NCBI RefSeq assembly: GCF_010092445.1
Contig: NZ_CP048031.1
Location: 4,154,001 to 4,218,000, forward strand
DNA length: 64,000 nucleotides
Direction of reading: 5' to 3'
Origin: Shewanella sp. Arc9-LZ
GTDB taxonomy: Bacteria; Pseudomonadota; Gammaproteobacteria; Enterobacterales; Shewanellaceae
Below, in pieces: positions 41,701-50,593 of the stretch; the stretch's first letter is position 1, and each line of letters opens with the position of its first letter. A program made the translations under genes and the position numbers. Below the pieces are notes generated by a model. It was not told where the DNA came from. It worked only from the letters and a program-made list of their open reading frames with translations, and ran no database searches.

Positions 41701-42629
41701 TAGCGAGCTCCTTTTGCTGATGAGTTTGATACGGCATGAGTTACTTGCTCCATACCTTCAAAAAAGCCTTCTAGCTTGGCCATTTCAGCAGGCACAACAG
41801 AGACTTGAGCTTCAGATAAAATCTTGCCCACTTGACCAATAAACTGCTCTTTAAGCAACATGTTCATGGCGTCATTGCCGCCATTTACCGTTAAGGCCTT
41901 GCAGATCATTTCCATGCCTTCTGCCTTCGCAGTGGCAATAATAGAAATTTCTTGCCCTGTACCTAAAGCCTCATTAATGCGCTTTTGTTTTTGACCTTCG
42001 GACAAATTAATCGCCTCTTGACGTTCACCTTGCGACATATTGATCATTGCTGCTTTTTCAGCATTGGCCAAAGTGATCTCGGCACGCTTGCGACGCTCTG
42101 CTTCCATTTGTTTTTCAAGGGTGTGAATAACTTTCATTGAAGGGGAGATATTTTTAATCTCGTAACGTAATACTTTGATCCCCCAAGGATCAGAAGCCTT
42201 ATCAATTTCGCGCACAATGGATTCATTCAAACTGTCACGTTCAGAAAACGTTTGCGACAAGGTCAGCTTACCTATTTCTGAACGCATGGTTGTTTGCGCT
42301 AAGTTAACCGCTGCACGGCGATAGTTTTCAATACCATAGCTGGCCAGCTTGCCGTCCATCACTTTAAGGTAGACTAAACCGTCAACTTCCAACTGGGTGT
42401 TGTCTTTTGAAATACAACTCTGCGGCGGCACATCTAATACTTCTTCACGAGTGTCGTGGCGATAAGCAACCCGATCGACAAAAGGAACGAGAAAATGGAA
42501 CCCTGGCTCGAGCACGGTACGAAACTTACCCAAACGCTCAATAACATGCACTTCACGCATTGGCACAATTAACATGAGTTTGAACAAAATGAACATTACA
42601 AATAAAAAAACGATTGTTAACACAAACAT
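41700..42629 (-). CDS. SPFH/stomatin-family membrane protein (first of a pair)
   Basis: 309 residues from ATG 42629, with AGGGAG upstream; the longer frame to 42701 lacks support. Membrane helix about 3-22, SPFH domain with MREVHVIERLGKFRTVLEPG, then a helical stretch containing NMSQGERQEAINLSEGQKQKRINEALG. It is a paralogue of the next gene, as expected for a hetero-oligomeric scaffold. nfeD lies upstream in the same direction, the usual context. Confidence 0.87.
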   Translation of the reverse strand: MFVLTIVFLFVMFILFKLMLIVPMREVHVIERLGKFRTVLEPGFHFLVPFVDRVAYRHDTREEVLDVPPQSCISKDNTQLEVDGLVYLKVMDGKLASYGIENYRRAAVNLAQTTMRSEIGKLTLSQTFSERDSLNESIVREIDKASDPWGIKVLRYEIKNISPSMKVIHTLEKQMEAERRKRAEITLANAEKAAMINMSQGERQEAINLSEGQKQKRINEALGTGQEISIIATAKAEGMEMICKALTVNGGNDAMNMLLKEQFIGQVGKILSEAQVSVVPAEMAKLEGFFEGMEQVTHAVSNSSAKGAR

Positions 42630-42820
42630 ATCTACTCCCTTTTGATCTGACTTTCCTAGATAACACTTAACGGCAATCACAACACGACGATTTCGAAACA
42701 ATACTTAATTTACGAAACAATATTCATGACACTAAATTTACGAAACAATAATGACAAAACAATATTCATATCACAATAATCTGAATTTTTTACAGTTAAG
42801 TACTCAATAACCTCAACTCC

Positions 42821-42869
42821 CGTAACAACTCGCGGTAACAACTCGCAGTAATAACTCGCGGCAACAAAA
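42821..42869. repeat. About 3.5 copies of a 13-bp unit upstream of the SPFH pair
   Basis: CGGTAACAACTCG-type units with changes (CAGTAATAACTCG, CGGCAACAAAAGG), lying in the 257-bp gap between nfeD and the SPFH gene. Preceding bases (about 42705-42775) also show irregular repeats of TTTACGAAACAATA. Effect on the SPFH promoter is unknown. Confidence 0.7.
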
Positions 42870-42886
42870 GGTTATCAACTAAATCG

Positions 42887-43348
42887 CTATACAGAATCGA
42901 TGATAGGTTCAACAACAAAAGCAATATTATCCCGACAAATGATCCTGACTTTGGTACCTTTTTTTATCACGGTACCATCACCTAAAGCAGTCCAATCAGT
43001 ACCCAAACAGCTAATTCGACCGGTCTTTTGACCAGGGCCGATGGCTTGCTTAACGATAGCGACTTGATTATAAAGATCCGCCTCTTCATCGGTATTATCG
43101 ACATGTGAATCGCCGCCCACTAAACGCTGGGTCACATGACGAAAACTCAGTAATAACACCATTGAAGCCATAAACCATAATGTCAGACTTTGTACCAAGC
43201 CATCGATAATGCCAACAGCTTGTGCTGCTGCGACGATAACGCAAGCCGCACCTAATAAAATAACGATACCACCCGGAATGATAATCTCCGAGATCATCAA
43301 TAACAGCCCAAGCACTAGCCAGACTGCGATCGGATTTGCAAGCTCCAT
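42887..43348 (-). CDS. NfeD-family membrane protein
   Basis: 153 residues from ATG 43348, directly preceded by a GGGGGAG site; an upstream frame to 43384 is unlikely. Three hydrophobic helices (about 5-80) and a C-terminal OB-like beta domain (about 95-150; GRISCLGTDWTALGDGTVIKKGTKVRII). Short NfeD proteins pair with stomatin-type SPFH proteins, and both such genes follow here. A microdomain-scaffold role is inferred. Confidence 0.85.
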   Translation of the reverse strand: MELANPIAVWLVLGLLLMISEIIIPGGIVILLGAACVIVAAAQAVGIIDGLVQSLTLWFMASMVLLLSFRHVTQRLVGGDSHVDNTDEEADLYNQVAIVKQAIGPGQKTGRISCLGTDWTALGDGTVIKKGTKVRIICRDNIAFVVEPIIDSV

Positions 43349-43857
43349 ATTCTCCCCCATAAATGAGAATGTCCGTAAATTCACTATAACAGCTTTATTT
43401 ATTAATGCGACATATTATGTCAAAGCGTTGTTGCGAACAGTAAACGGGACAAACGATTCATCAACTTACCATTACCACACGAATACGTATCGCTAGTAAT
43501 GAGTAACTGTAATAATAAGTCCCCCTATACAAATCAGTATTACTGCAAAGTGACATTTTATTTGTCACCATGGTGGTATTCGTTTTAAGTAAGATAACAG
43601 CGCCAATCAAACACCTTTATGCGTTACATCGCATTGACAGTGCTAATACCTGTCATAAGATTATATTGATGATGAAAACAATGAAATCTGTACATTCTGG
43701 TCGGTTTTAATTGTGCTCTTTCAAAATATTGAATATATTGCGCCCCATTGTGCACGATTGGGAATAATAGGTCACAAATTTAACCTCGATCGCTATAAAA
43801 CTTACCTTTAAACTGTCAAAATTGACGTCTCTGATCATTTTACTAACCGGAAGAAAA
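43349..43857. other. 509-bp divergent spacer between nfeD and tsx
   Basis: No ORF with a ribosome site. AT-rich, with a small CACCATGGTG palindrome at about 43567. It must hold the promoter of the Tsx-like gene; no operator was identified with confidence. Confidence 0.4.
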
Positions 43858-44610
43858 ATGAAAAAAATCTACCTTTTAGCCACATTAGTACTCTCACAAA
43901 ATGTTTTTGCTGACGATTTAGTTCAATGGTGGGATGTTAGCGCTACTGTCTTGCATGGCGAAAACTATGACTTAGCGCCATCAGAAAGACAAACAACCAT
44001 TACCCTAGAAACAGCCGGTGCTTGGAAGTATGGCGATTGGTTTGCATTCCAAGATTTTATTAATTTTAATGGTAATAATAACGGTGTTGATAGTTCGACT
44101 TATGGCGAAATATCTCCGCGCTTCAGTGCTAGCAAAATATTGGGTCAGCCAGTGAGCTTTGGTGCGATAAAAGATGTCTCTTTAGCATTAACTTACGAAG
44201 AAGGTGAAGGCCCAGTTCACAGCATGCTTTATGGTATTGGTGTAGACCTTGACGTGCCATTTTTTAGCTATTTACAACTGAACACTTACCGCCGAGATGC
44301 AATAAGCAGTGGTAATATTAGTGATGGTTGGCAGTTTACGCCGGTATTTAGAATCGATATGCCAGTGGGCAATGCCAACATTATTATAGATGGCTTCATT
44401 GATTGGGTATTTTCTGCCGACAACAACGGCTACGACGAAAACCTGCACATCAACCCACAAATAAAGTATGACTTAGGTAAAACACTGTTCGGTGATCACA
44501 AGCAAAACAAACTGTTGGTAGGTTTTGAATATGATTACTGGCAAAGCAAATACGGTGTTGCGGGTATCGACCAAAATACCTACTCAATTATTGCGCAATA
44601 TCATTTCTAA
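43858..44610 (+). CDS. Tsx-like nucleoside-specific outer membrane channel
   Basis: 250 residues from ATG 43858, preceded by CCGGAAGA. A signal peptide (about 1-18, ending NVFA) leads into a beta-barrel with alternating pattern and C-terminal aromatic (QYHF). Features of the Tsx/OmpK group are DDLVQWWDVSATVLHGENYD at the mature N-terminus and FDIWVFSADNNGY-like loops. Such channels take up nucleosides. The facing gene encodes uridine phosphorylase, which fits. A terminator separates the two. Confidence 0.8.
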   Translation: MKKIYLLATLVLSQNVFADDLVQWWDVSATVLHGENYDLAPSERQTTITLETAGAWKYGDWFAFQDFINFNGNNNGVDSSTYGEISPRFSASKILGQPVSFGAIKDVSLALTYEEGEGPVHSMLYGIGVDLDVPFFSYLQLNTYRRDAISSGNISDGWQFTPVFRIDMPVGNANIIIDGFIDWVFSADNNGYDENLHINPQIKYDLGKTLFGDHKQNKLLVGFEYDYWQSKYGVAGIDQNTYSIIAQYHF

Positions 44611-44641
44611 TTGATGCCGCTATTGATATAAATTAGATAAC

Positions 44642-44667
44642 AAAAAAGGTGCCTAGGCACCTTTTTT
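44642..44667. terminator. Bidirectional terminator between tsx-like gene and udp
   Basis: AAAAAAGGTGCC (44642-44653) and GGCACCTTTTTT (44656-44667) separated by TA, a 26-bp perfect palindrome with A- and T-runs, usable in both directions. Confidence 0.9.
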
Positions 44668-44781
44668 AATGATTACATTTCAACACTCATTGATTTGAGA
44701 CAATTTGTTTTGCGTAATCCGTTTTAACGTCATCAGCCTTAACACAATCTCTTGTTATAACGTGATGGTTAAAACGTTAGC

Positions 44782-45540
44782 TTAAGCTAATAATTTTTTC
44801 GCTGCTGCTACAACAATAGACACGGCACTTACTTCAGTCTTCTTCATTGTCGCTTCGTCAGGGATCTCTTGCTGTGTGCGGTTTACAATAACACCGGCAA
44901 CACATGCTGCACGCCAACCTTGAGTTGCACACATTGTAAATAGCGTAGCTGATTCCATTTCATAGTTCAGCACACCCATTGACTGCCACTCTTTCATAGA
45001 GCCAACATAACGCTGCGTAATGCGACCAGAAACAGTATCGTAACGCTCTTGACCTGGATAGAAAGTATCAGAAGAAGCAGTAATACCAATGTGCGGCTCT
45101 AGACCAGCGTCACGACATGCTGCAACCATAGCAGTTGTACATTCAAAGTCTGCTGCTGCTGGGAACTCAAGCGGTGCAAAGTGTAAGCTTGCGCCATCTA
45201 AACGCACAGAAGCTTGAGTCACAATCACATCACCCACGTTTACGTGCGGCTGAATTGCTCCAGTTGTACCTACGCGTAAGAAAGTTCTCACACCTAATTG
45301 TGCTAATTCTTCAACCGCAATAGAAGTTGATGGGCCACCGATACCGGTTGAACACACAACCACGGCTTTGCCATCGATATAAGCTAAGTAGCTTGTGTAT
45401 TCACGATGGCTCGCTAAGAACGTTGCGTTGTCCATTAACTCAGCAATACGCTTAACACGTTCTGGATCACCAGGAACGATTGCTAAGGTAGCGCCATCTA
45501 ACATTTTTTTAGTTAATCCTAAGTGAAATACATCGGACAT
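44782..45540 (-). CDS. udp: Uridine phosphorylase
   Basis: 252 residues. Cleaves uridine with phosphate to uracil and ribose 1-phosphate. Family motifs: [23 protein letters not shown] (about 56-78), [13 protein letters not shown], and [13 protein letters not shown] (about 196-208) which contacts ribose. An AAAGGGG site precedes ATG 45540. CRP-like sites lie upstream, consistent with the cAMP-CRP control known for E. coli udp. Confidence 0.95.
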   Translation of the reverse strand: MSDVFHLGLTKKMLDGATLAIVPGDPERVKRIAELMDNATFLASHREYTSYLAYIDGKAVVVCSTGIGGPSTSIAVEELAQLGVRTFLRVGTTGAIQPHVNVGDVIVTQASVRLDGASLHFAPLEFPAAADFECTTAMVAACRDAGLEPHIGITASSDTFYPGQERYDTVSGRITQRYVGSMKEWQSMGVLNYEMESATLFTMCATQGWRAACVAGVIVNRTQQEIPDEATMKKTEVSAVSIVVAAAKKLLA

Positions 45541-45614
45541 TGTGAAAACCCCTTTCAGTTTTGAATATTAAATTCTTATAACCCAGACTTTAACCTAGTC
45601 TTTAGGGGGATAAG

Positions 45615-45630
45615 GTTAACTTGATCACAT
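45615..45630 (-). promoter_or_regulatory. CRP-like site upstream of udp
   Basis: On the minus strand this reads ATGTGATCAAGTTAAC, a perfect TGTGA half-site with a weaker second half, 75-90 bp upstream of the udp start. E. coli udp is regulated by CRP and CytR; only the half-site match is seen here. Confidence 0.4.
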
Positions 45631-45764
45631 ATAAATTCATAATAGTTAATATTCATTCGTTAAATTATTACTAATATATGTCCAAATCCCACCAAATACA
45701 CCCGTTTCAGCATAGTTGAAGGTCGATAGAAACAACAAATATCTTATCTCGCTTAACAATCATT

Positions 45765-45784
45765 AACGTGATTTACATCAAGTT
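45765..45784. promoter_or_regulatory. CRP/FNR-like site in the udp-DUF465 divergent region
   Basis: AACGTGATTTACATCAAGTT: arms AACGTGA and TCAAGTT (6 of 7 pairs) around a 6-base centre, the spacing of CRP sites. It lies about 200 bp before the DUF465 gene and 230 bp before udp. Confidence 0.4.
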
Positions 45785-45979
45785 AACCTCGCTAAAATGG
45801 TTTTAGGCTGAAGGTAAGCATAACCACTGAGCATAAAGTTAATCAATATTAGATTCAACACATCTCATTTCCAAATTGTGTTGCTGCTAAAGCAAGCATC
45901 ATTGTTATTGGCATAACATCTGATGAATGCAAATTGAAATGAACCCGAAATCCGCTGACTCAGCTTAAAGGAGTAACTT

Positions 45980-46201
45980 ATGTTTCCAGAGTACCGAGAC
46001 TTAATATCTAAACTTAAAGTCACAGATAAGCACTTTATCAAAAAGTTTAATGACCACAATCAACTCGATGAGCAAATTACCGCACTAGAAAAGCACAGTA
46101 GTAGTGATGCAACAGCTGAATTAAAACTAATGAAAAGCACGAGATTGCACCTTAAAGAACAAATATTAGATATTTTAAAAAATCATCAACAAGAGGTTTA
46201 G
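45980..46201 (+). CDS. DUF465 (YdcH-like) small protein
   Basis: 73 residues, two predicted coiled helices: MFPEYRDLISKLKVTDKHFI and HFIKKFNDHNQLDEQITALE, then KLMKSTRLHLKEQILDIL. This is the DUF465/YdcH family pattern, of unknown function. AAAGGAG precedes ATG 45980. It is widely conserved and possibly growth-phase related. Confidence 0.85.
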   Translation: MFPEYRDLISKLKVTDKHFIKKFNDHNQLDEQITALEKHSSSDATAELKLMKSTRLHLKEQILDILKNHQQEV

Positions 46202-46215
46202 GCGCACATAAAAAT

Positions 46216-46237
46216 AAAGGACGCTAGTGCGTCCTTT
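46216..46237 (-). terminator. Terminator of the decarboxylase gene
   Basis: AAAGGACGC (46216-46224) and GCGTCCTTT (46229-46237), 4-base loop. On the minus strand the stem is followed by a T-rich TTTATTTTTA, so it ends the decarboxylase gene whose stop is at 46264. The plus side has no T-run. Confidence 0.75.
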
Positions 46238-46263
46238 AGGATGTCGTCAAACTACACCATCAA

Positions 46264-47439
46264 TTAAAGATAATAATCTTTAAGTGGTGGGAAGCCGTTA
46301 AAACATACTGCTGAATAGGTCGTAGTGTAAGCACCAGCGGTTAACCAGTACATACGGTCACCAATGGCTAAATCAACCGGTAAACCATAGCTATAGTGCT
46401 CATACATAATATCGGCACTGTCACAGGTTGGGCCGGCAATAACGCACTTATCTAACTCGCCTTTACGCTCAGTATAGATTGGGAATTTAATCGCTTCGTC
46501 CATGGTTTCAATTAAACCAGAGAACTTACCCACATCTGTAAATACCCAGCGCTCTAATGCAGTGTTTGATTTACGCGAAATCAATACCACTTCAGATACC
46601 AATACACCAGCATTTGAAAGCAATGAACGGCCAGGCTCTAGAATAATCTCGGGTAATTCGTCACCAAAATCTTCTTCTAGGAAATGCTTAATCTGCTGAG
46701 CATAAACACCTAGTTCATTCGTTTTATCCATATAGTTGGCAGGAAAACCACCCCCTAAATTGATCATCTTTAACACAATGCCATGTTCTTCTTTTAAACG
46801 GTCGTAAATGCTTTTCACTTTACCGATAGCAGAATCCCACGCACCGATATCACGTTGTTGTGAACCAACGTGGAAAGAAATGCCATGCGGTTGTAAGCCT
46901 AACTCTTTTGCCAATACTAATAAGTCGTACGCCATTTCATTTTGGCAACCAAACTTACGTGATAAAGGCCAGTCGGCTGTGTGTGTACCTTCAGTTAAAA
47001 TACGCAAGTACACTTTTGAACCAGGAGCTTCTTCCGCAATCATGCGTAAATCGGCTTCAGAATCTGAAGCAAACATACGTACGCCTTGTTCAAAGAATGA
47101 TCGTACATCAACGCGTTTCTTAATGGTGTTACCGTAGCTAATACGATCAGCAGAAACACCTATCGACGTGACCATTTCAAGTTCATAAATGGACGCGATA
47201 TCAAAGTTTGAACCTTTGTCTCGTAACAAGGTTAAAATTTCTTTGGCCGGATTTGCCTTAACCGCATAATAGATATTAGCGAAAGGAAAATTATTAACCA
47301 TATCATCATATTGTTTCGCAACGATTTGGGTGTCAATAACTACAAATGGCGTTGGCTTATCTTTAGCAAATGCCTCTATGCGGTCAAACGTGTCCTTGTC
47401 ATAATAATCTGCAACATCAATCGATTGAAATTGGCTCAT
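46264..47439 (-). CDS. Type III PLP-dependent ornithine/lysine decarboxylase
   Basis: 391 residues from ATG 47439 (MSQFQSIDVADYYDKD), with AGGAGG about 10 bases upstream; the longer frame to 47499 has no support. Alanine-racemase-like fold of eukaryotic-type ornithine decarboxylases: the PLP-Lys is in YYAVKANPAKEIL (about residue 58), GGGFPANYMD binds the phosphate, and CDSADIMYEH holds the catalytic Cys. It should make putrescine or cadaverine. Substrate choice is not readable. It differs from the SpeC/CadA type of E. coli. Confidence 0.88.
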   Translation of the reverse strand: MSQFQSIDVADYYDKDTFDRIEAFAKDKPTPFVVIDTQIVAKQYDDMVNNFPFANIYYAVKANPAKEILTLLRDKGSNFDIASIYELEMVTSIGVSADRISYGNTIKKRVDVRSFFEQGVRMFASDSEADLRMIAEEAPGSKVYLRILTEGTHTADWPLSRKFGCQNEMAYDLLVLAKELGLQPHGISFHVGSQQRDIGAWDSAIGKVKSIYDRLKEEHGIVLKMINLGGGFPANYMDKTNELGVYAQQIKHFLEEDFGDELPEIILEPGRSLLSNAGVLVSEVVLISRKSNTALERWVFTDVGKFSGLIETMDEAIKFPIYTERKGELDKCVIAGPTCDSADIMYEHYSYGLPVDLAIGDRMYWLTAGAYTTTYSAVCFNGFPPLKDYYL

Positions 47440-47797
47440 TAGGCCAGTGCCTCCTGTAAGTAGGGCGATAAAAGTGTCATTACGAATCTGTAAAAACATG
47501 CGCAGTAAACGATATTTTTAATCAATACGCAACGAATTTTTATGCAAAAAGTATACTTTTTTATTCTTCGAGAAATATCAATAACACGCAACGCCTTACT
47601 AGCTTAATACACTGCGTTATTGATTAGTTTCTGCGTCTAGAAAGTATAGACATTTGTCAGAAAAATGCTCATAAAGTCGTTGAAAATATTTTCGCCGTGA
47701 TGGCATTTAACACTCATCACAGACTTACACCTTAGAGTAAAAAGTTGTTATCATCCAATTTGATAACAACTTAACGTGCTTCAATAAGGAACATAGA
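47440..47797. other. 358-bp divergent spacer with an A/T palindrome
   Basis: No ORF. AAAAAGTATACTTTTT (47546-47561) is a perfect 16-bp palindrome about 110 bp before the decarboxylase start. It could be an operator or a weak hairpin. The rest is unremarkable. Confidence 0.4.
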
Positions 47798-48631
47798 ATG
47801 AACGAACCCAGTTTAGATCAAGAGCTCCAACAACTGCAAAATGTCTATAGCGTCATCACTGAGTTTGTTGTTGCGTACAGCTTCCAAATTGCGGGTGCGA
47901 TTATTATTTTCTTATTGGGGCTTTGGGTGGCAAACAAAGCCGCCAACGTTGTCGCCGCTCAACTGAAAAAACATAATATTGATATCACCCTCAGTAACTT
48001 TGCTTCCAACTTAGTTAAAATCATTATTATTGTGATGGTTGCTGTTATCTGTTTAGGCAAACTAGGGATTAGCGTAACGCCAATGGTGGCTGCTATTGGT
48101 GCCGCTTCACTCGGAGCAGGCTTGGCATTACAAGGAATGTTATCTAATTATGCTGCCGGCATTACCATTATTGTCACCCGCCCTTTTGTGGTTGGCAATA
48201 CCATTGAAATTAAAGGTGTCAGCGGTGTGGTTGAAATCATTAAACTAGGCCAAACCATATTAACCAACGAAGAAGGCGAACAAATCAGTATTCCCAACAA
48301 GCACATTGTCGGTGAAATTCTACATAATTCATTCGCTTATAAATTGGTTGAAAACAAAATTAACATTGATTACCAAGCTGATGCGGATCATGTTATCCAA
48401 TTAATTAATGGCGTGCTTGCCGCTGCTCCGGCAATTTATCAAGACAAGAAACCATTAGTCGGCATCAATGGATTTAATACTGTGGGGATAGAAGTTGGTG
48501 TACGTTATTGGGTACCGACAACACGCTATTTCGAAGAGAAGTACCACACTAACCTAGCCATAATCAAAGCACTCAATCAAGCCAAAATTAAGATACCTTG
48601 CCCGGTAAAGGAAATACATTTACAGCACTAG
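47798..48631 (+). CDS. Small-conductance mechanosensitive channel, MscS family
   Basis: 277 residues, normal MscS length. Three membrane helices (about 25-50, 65-90, 95-125). The pore helix has the Ala/Gly pattern AAIGAASLGAGLALQGMLSNYAAG. The cytoplasmic beta domain (VVGNTIEIKGVSGVVEIIKLGQTIL then EGEQISIPN) follows. It protects the cell from hypo-osmotic shock. AATAAGGAA precedes ATG 47798. Confidence 0.92.
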   Translation: MNEPSLDQELQQLQNVYSVITEFVVAYSFQIAGAIIIFLLGLWVANKAANVVAAQLKKHNIDITLSNFASNLVKIIIIVMVAVICLGKLGISVTPMVAAIGAASLGAGLALQGMLSNYAAGITIIVTRPFVVGNTIEIKGVSGVVEIIKLGQTILTNEEGEQISIPNKHIVGEILHNSFAYKLVENKINIDYQADADHVIQLINGVLAAAPAIYQDKKPLVGINGFNTVGIEVGVRYWVPTTRYFEEKYHTNLAIIKALNQAKIKIPCPVKEIHLQH

Positions 48632-49169
48632 TTTTAATAGCACTAGTATTCACAGTTCTGTATTCGCAAGGCTGAAGGTTCTCTTCACCGCATAAAGTCT
48701 CACTATTGAAAGGGCTGCATATAAGGCTGAGTGGAAGCAGTTGCACTTTTTAGTCCATTCAATCTAACTGGCCCTAACAAACTGAATTGGGGCCAACAGA
48801 CTATTGCCACCAATGGAGATTCCCGCGAGACTATATTGAATAAAGCAATTCATCACGCAGTAGTGGGCTGATCCACAAAGAATGCAATGAGAATAGCAGT
48901 ACAGACGCTACAATAAATAATCATAACAATCAACTACTTACTACAGGCGAGCAAACTCGATCACTATATATTTACTCTCAAAAACCACTGTGAATAGAAT
49001 GAATAATATAATATATGCAGTAAACCCCGTCTTCCTTACTAAGTACATTTAATGAAACTCACTTCACTAAGCGCAATAAATTAAGCTGATTTGACTAAAC
49101 TCATTTAAGCAGGCTCATTGAAATAAATGCGACCAAATCATTCTCCCCCCCAAACAACCAATAGCAAAC
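48632..49169. other. 538-bp non-coding stretch after mscS
   Basis: No ORF with a ribosome site. A direct repeat of AGCACTAGT (about 48627 and 48642) spans the mscS stop region. Nothing else is clear until the GAACCA/TGGTTC palindrome at 49170. Confidence 0.4.
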
Positions 49170-49183
49170 GAACCAACTGGTTC
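49170..49183. promoter_or_regulatory. Palindromic operator candidate upstream of the DeoR-ribokinase fusion
   Basis: GAACCA (49170-49175) and TGGTTC (49178-49183) around AC, flanked by GCAAAC on the left and ACTTTGC on the right, so the symmetry extends with one added base. The right half GGTTCACTT also occurs at 51810 before the nucleoside hydrolase gene. This suggests a shared regulator, probably the HTH part of the adjacent fusion. Confidence 0.5.
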
Positions 49184-49247
49184 ACTTTGCATGTTAAGCT
49201 CTGGTCTTTATCACAATTTATTTTCTGCTGAAGCACTATATTCCATT

Positions 49248-50465
49248 ATGAAAAAACTAAGTCGAAATGAAAGACTGGCTGTTATTCTCAAGTTACTCAG
49301 TATGCATAAAAAACTGTCTAACCAAAAAATATCCACATTACTGGCAGTAACCGCTAAAACGGTTCGTTGTGATCTCGTGCAGCTGGAAAAAGACGGTCTA
49401 GTAAAACGAATTCATGGCGGAGTCTGTCAGTCTGAAGGCGCGAATATCAAAAAGTATAGCTTGGACGCTATGTTGGCAGAATTACTCGACCGCAGCATAC
49501 TGAATGACAGCAATGAACTCGACTCAAACCAAGGTAGATTAATCAAAATGAAACATAATGTATTTGTACTTGGCTCATTCAATGTCGATATTGTGGCAAA
49601 ATTAGCACGCTTTCCCCAACCGGGTGAAACCTTGCATTCAAGTAGCAGTAGTATTGGCGCTGGCGGCAAAGGGGCAAACCAAGCTTATGCTGCGGCTAAA
49701 AATGGTGCCCATATTACCTTTATGACTAAAATTGGTACTGATCAATTTAGTCAATTTGCGCGCCAACACCTCAACAGTACCGGCATAGACAACACGATTA
49801 TCCTCGAGTCATCAACTAGCCCGACAGGTACCGCGATGATTTACGTTAGTGAACAAGCTGGCGAGAATATGATTGCGGTCAACGAAGGCGCAAACATGAC
49901 GCTGACCGATGATGAAATACACTCAGCCAAACACCATATTGTTAGTGCACAATTATTTTTAACCCAGCTTGAAACCAATTTTGATGCTATCAAGCTCGCG
50001 ATGAGCATTGCCAAAGACAATGGCGCAAAAGTGATCCTCAATCCGGCGCCGTATCATCAGAGAACTCTCGAGTTATTACCTTTGGTTGATATGATCACCC
50101 CTAATGAAACAGAAGCTTCGTTAATGACAGGAATCGAAGTAACCAATCTAGACAGTGCTAAGCAGGCCGCGATTGCAATACATGCCTTAGGCGTAACATC
50201 GGTAGTCATCACTCTCGGATCTGATGGGGTATTACTTTATGAAAATGATCACTTCACCCTGCTAGATGCACTAAAAAGCGCGGTTGTTGATACCACTGGT
50301 GCAGGCGATGCTTTTAATGGCGCTTTAGTCGCTGAGCTTGCTAGAGGCAGTACACTGCATCAGGCCGCTAAATATGCCAACGCTTATGCGTCACTCGCTG
50401 TTGAGCGCCTCGGCGCAGCAAATATGCCAGACGGCTCACTTGTCGCAGCAAGACTTAATGCTTAA
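49248..50465 (+). CDS. DeoR-type HTH fused to ribokinase
   Basis: 405 residues from ATG 49248 (MKKLSRNERLAVILKLL); ATG 49191 would add 19 residues, and neither has a strong ribosome site. Residues about 1-60 form a DeoR-type winged HTH (LLAVTAKTVRCDLVQLEKDGLVKRIHGG). After a linker, a complete PfkB-family kinase starts at about residue 101 (MKHNVFVLGSFNVDIVAKLA). It has GAGGKGANQAYAAAKNG and the C-terminal DTTGAGDAFNGAL with the catalytic Asp. It should phosphorylate ribose to ribose 5-phosphate and may regulate its own synthesis. It converges on a nucleoside hydrolase gene that would supply ribose. A separate kinase start at 49548 is possible but has poor ribosome-site spacing. Confidence 0.88.
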   Translation: MKKLSRNERLAVILKLLSMHKKLSNQKISTLLAVTAKTVRCDLVQLEKDGLVKRIHGGVCQSEGANIKKYSLDAMLAELLDRSILNDSNELDSNQGRLIKMKHNVFVLGSFNVDIVAKLARFPQPGETLHSSSSSIGAGGKGANQAYAAAKNGAHITFMTKIGTDQFSQFARQHLNSTGIDNTIILESSTSPTGTAMIYVSEQAGENMIAVNEGANMTLTDDEIHSAKHHIVSAQLFLTQLETNFDAIKLAMSIAKDNGAKVILNPAPYHQRTLELLPLVDMITPNETEASLMTGIEVTNLDSAKQAAIAIHALGVTSVVITLGSDGVLLYENDHFTLLDALKSAVVDTTGAGDAFNGALVAELARGSTLHQAAKYANAYASLAVERLGAANMPDGSLVAARLNA

Positions 50466-50525
50466 TAGCGAGTGCAGAGTTCTAATGTAAAGCGCTAATG
50501 TAAAACACTAGAGTCGAACTCCCAT

Positions 50526-50551
50526 GAAAAAAGCGCAGTGATTACTGCGCT
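50526..50551 (-). terminator. Terminator of the nucleoside hydrolase gene
   Basis: AGCGCAGT (50532-50539) and ACTGCGCT (50544-50551) with GATT loop. On the minus strand TTTTTT follows, so it ends the nucleoside hydrolase gene (stop at 50594). It lies 66 bp after the fusion gene's stop. Confidence 0.82.
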
Positions 50552-50593
50552 AGTGTTAGGTAAGCGGTATTAGTCCGCCAGATGCCGACAGTG

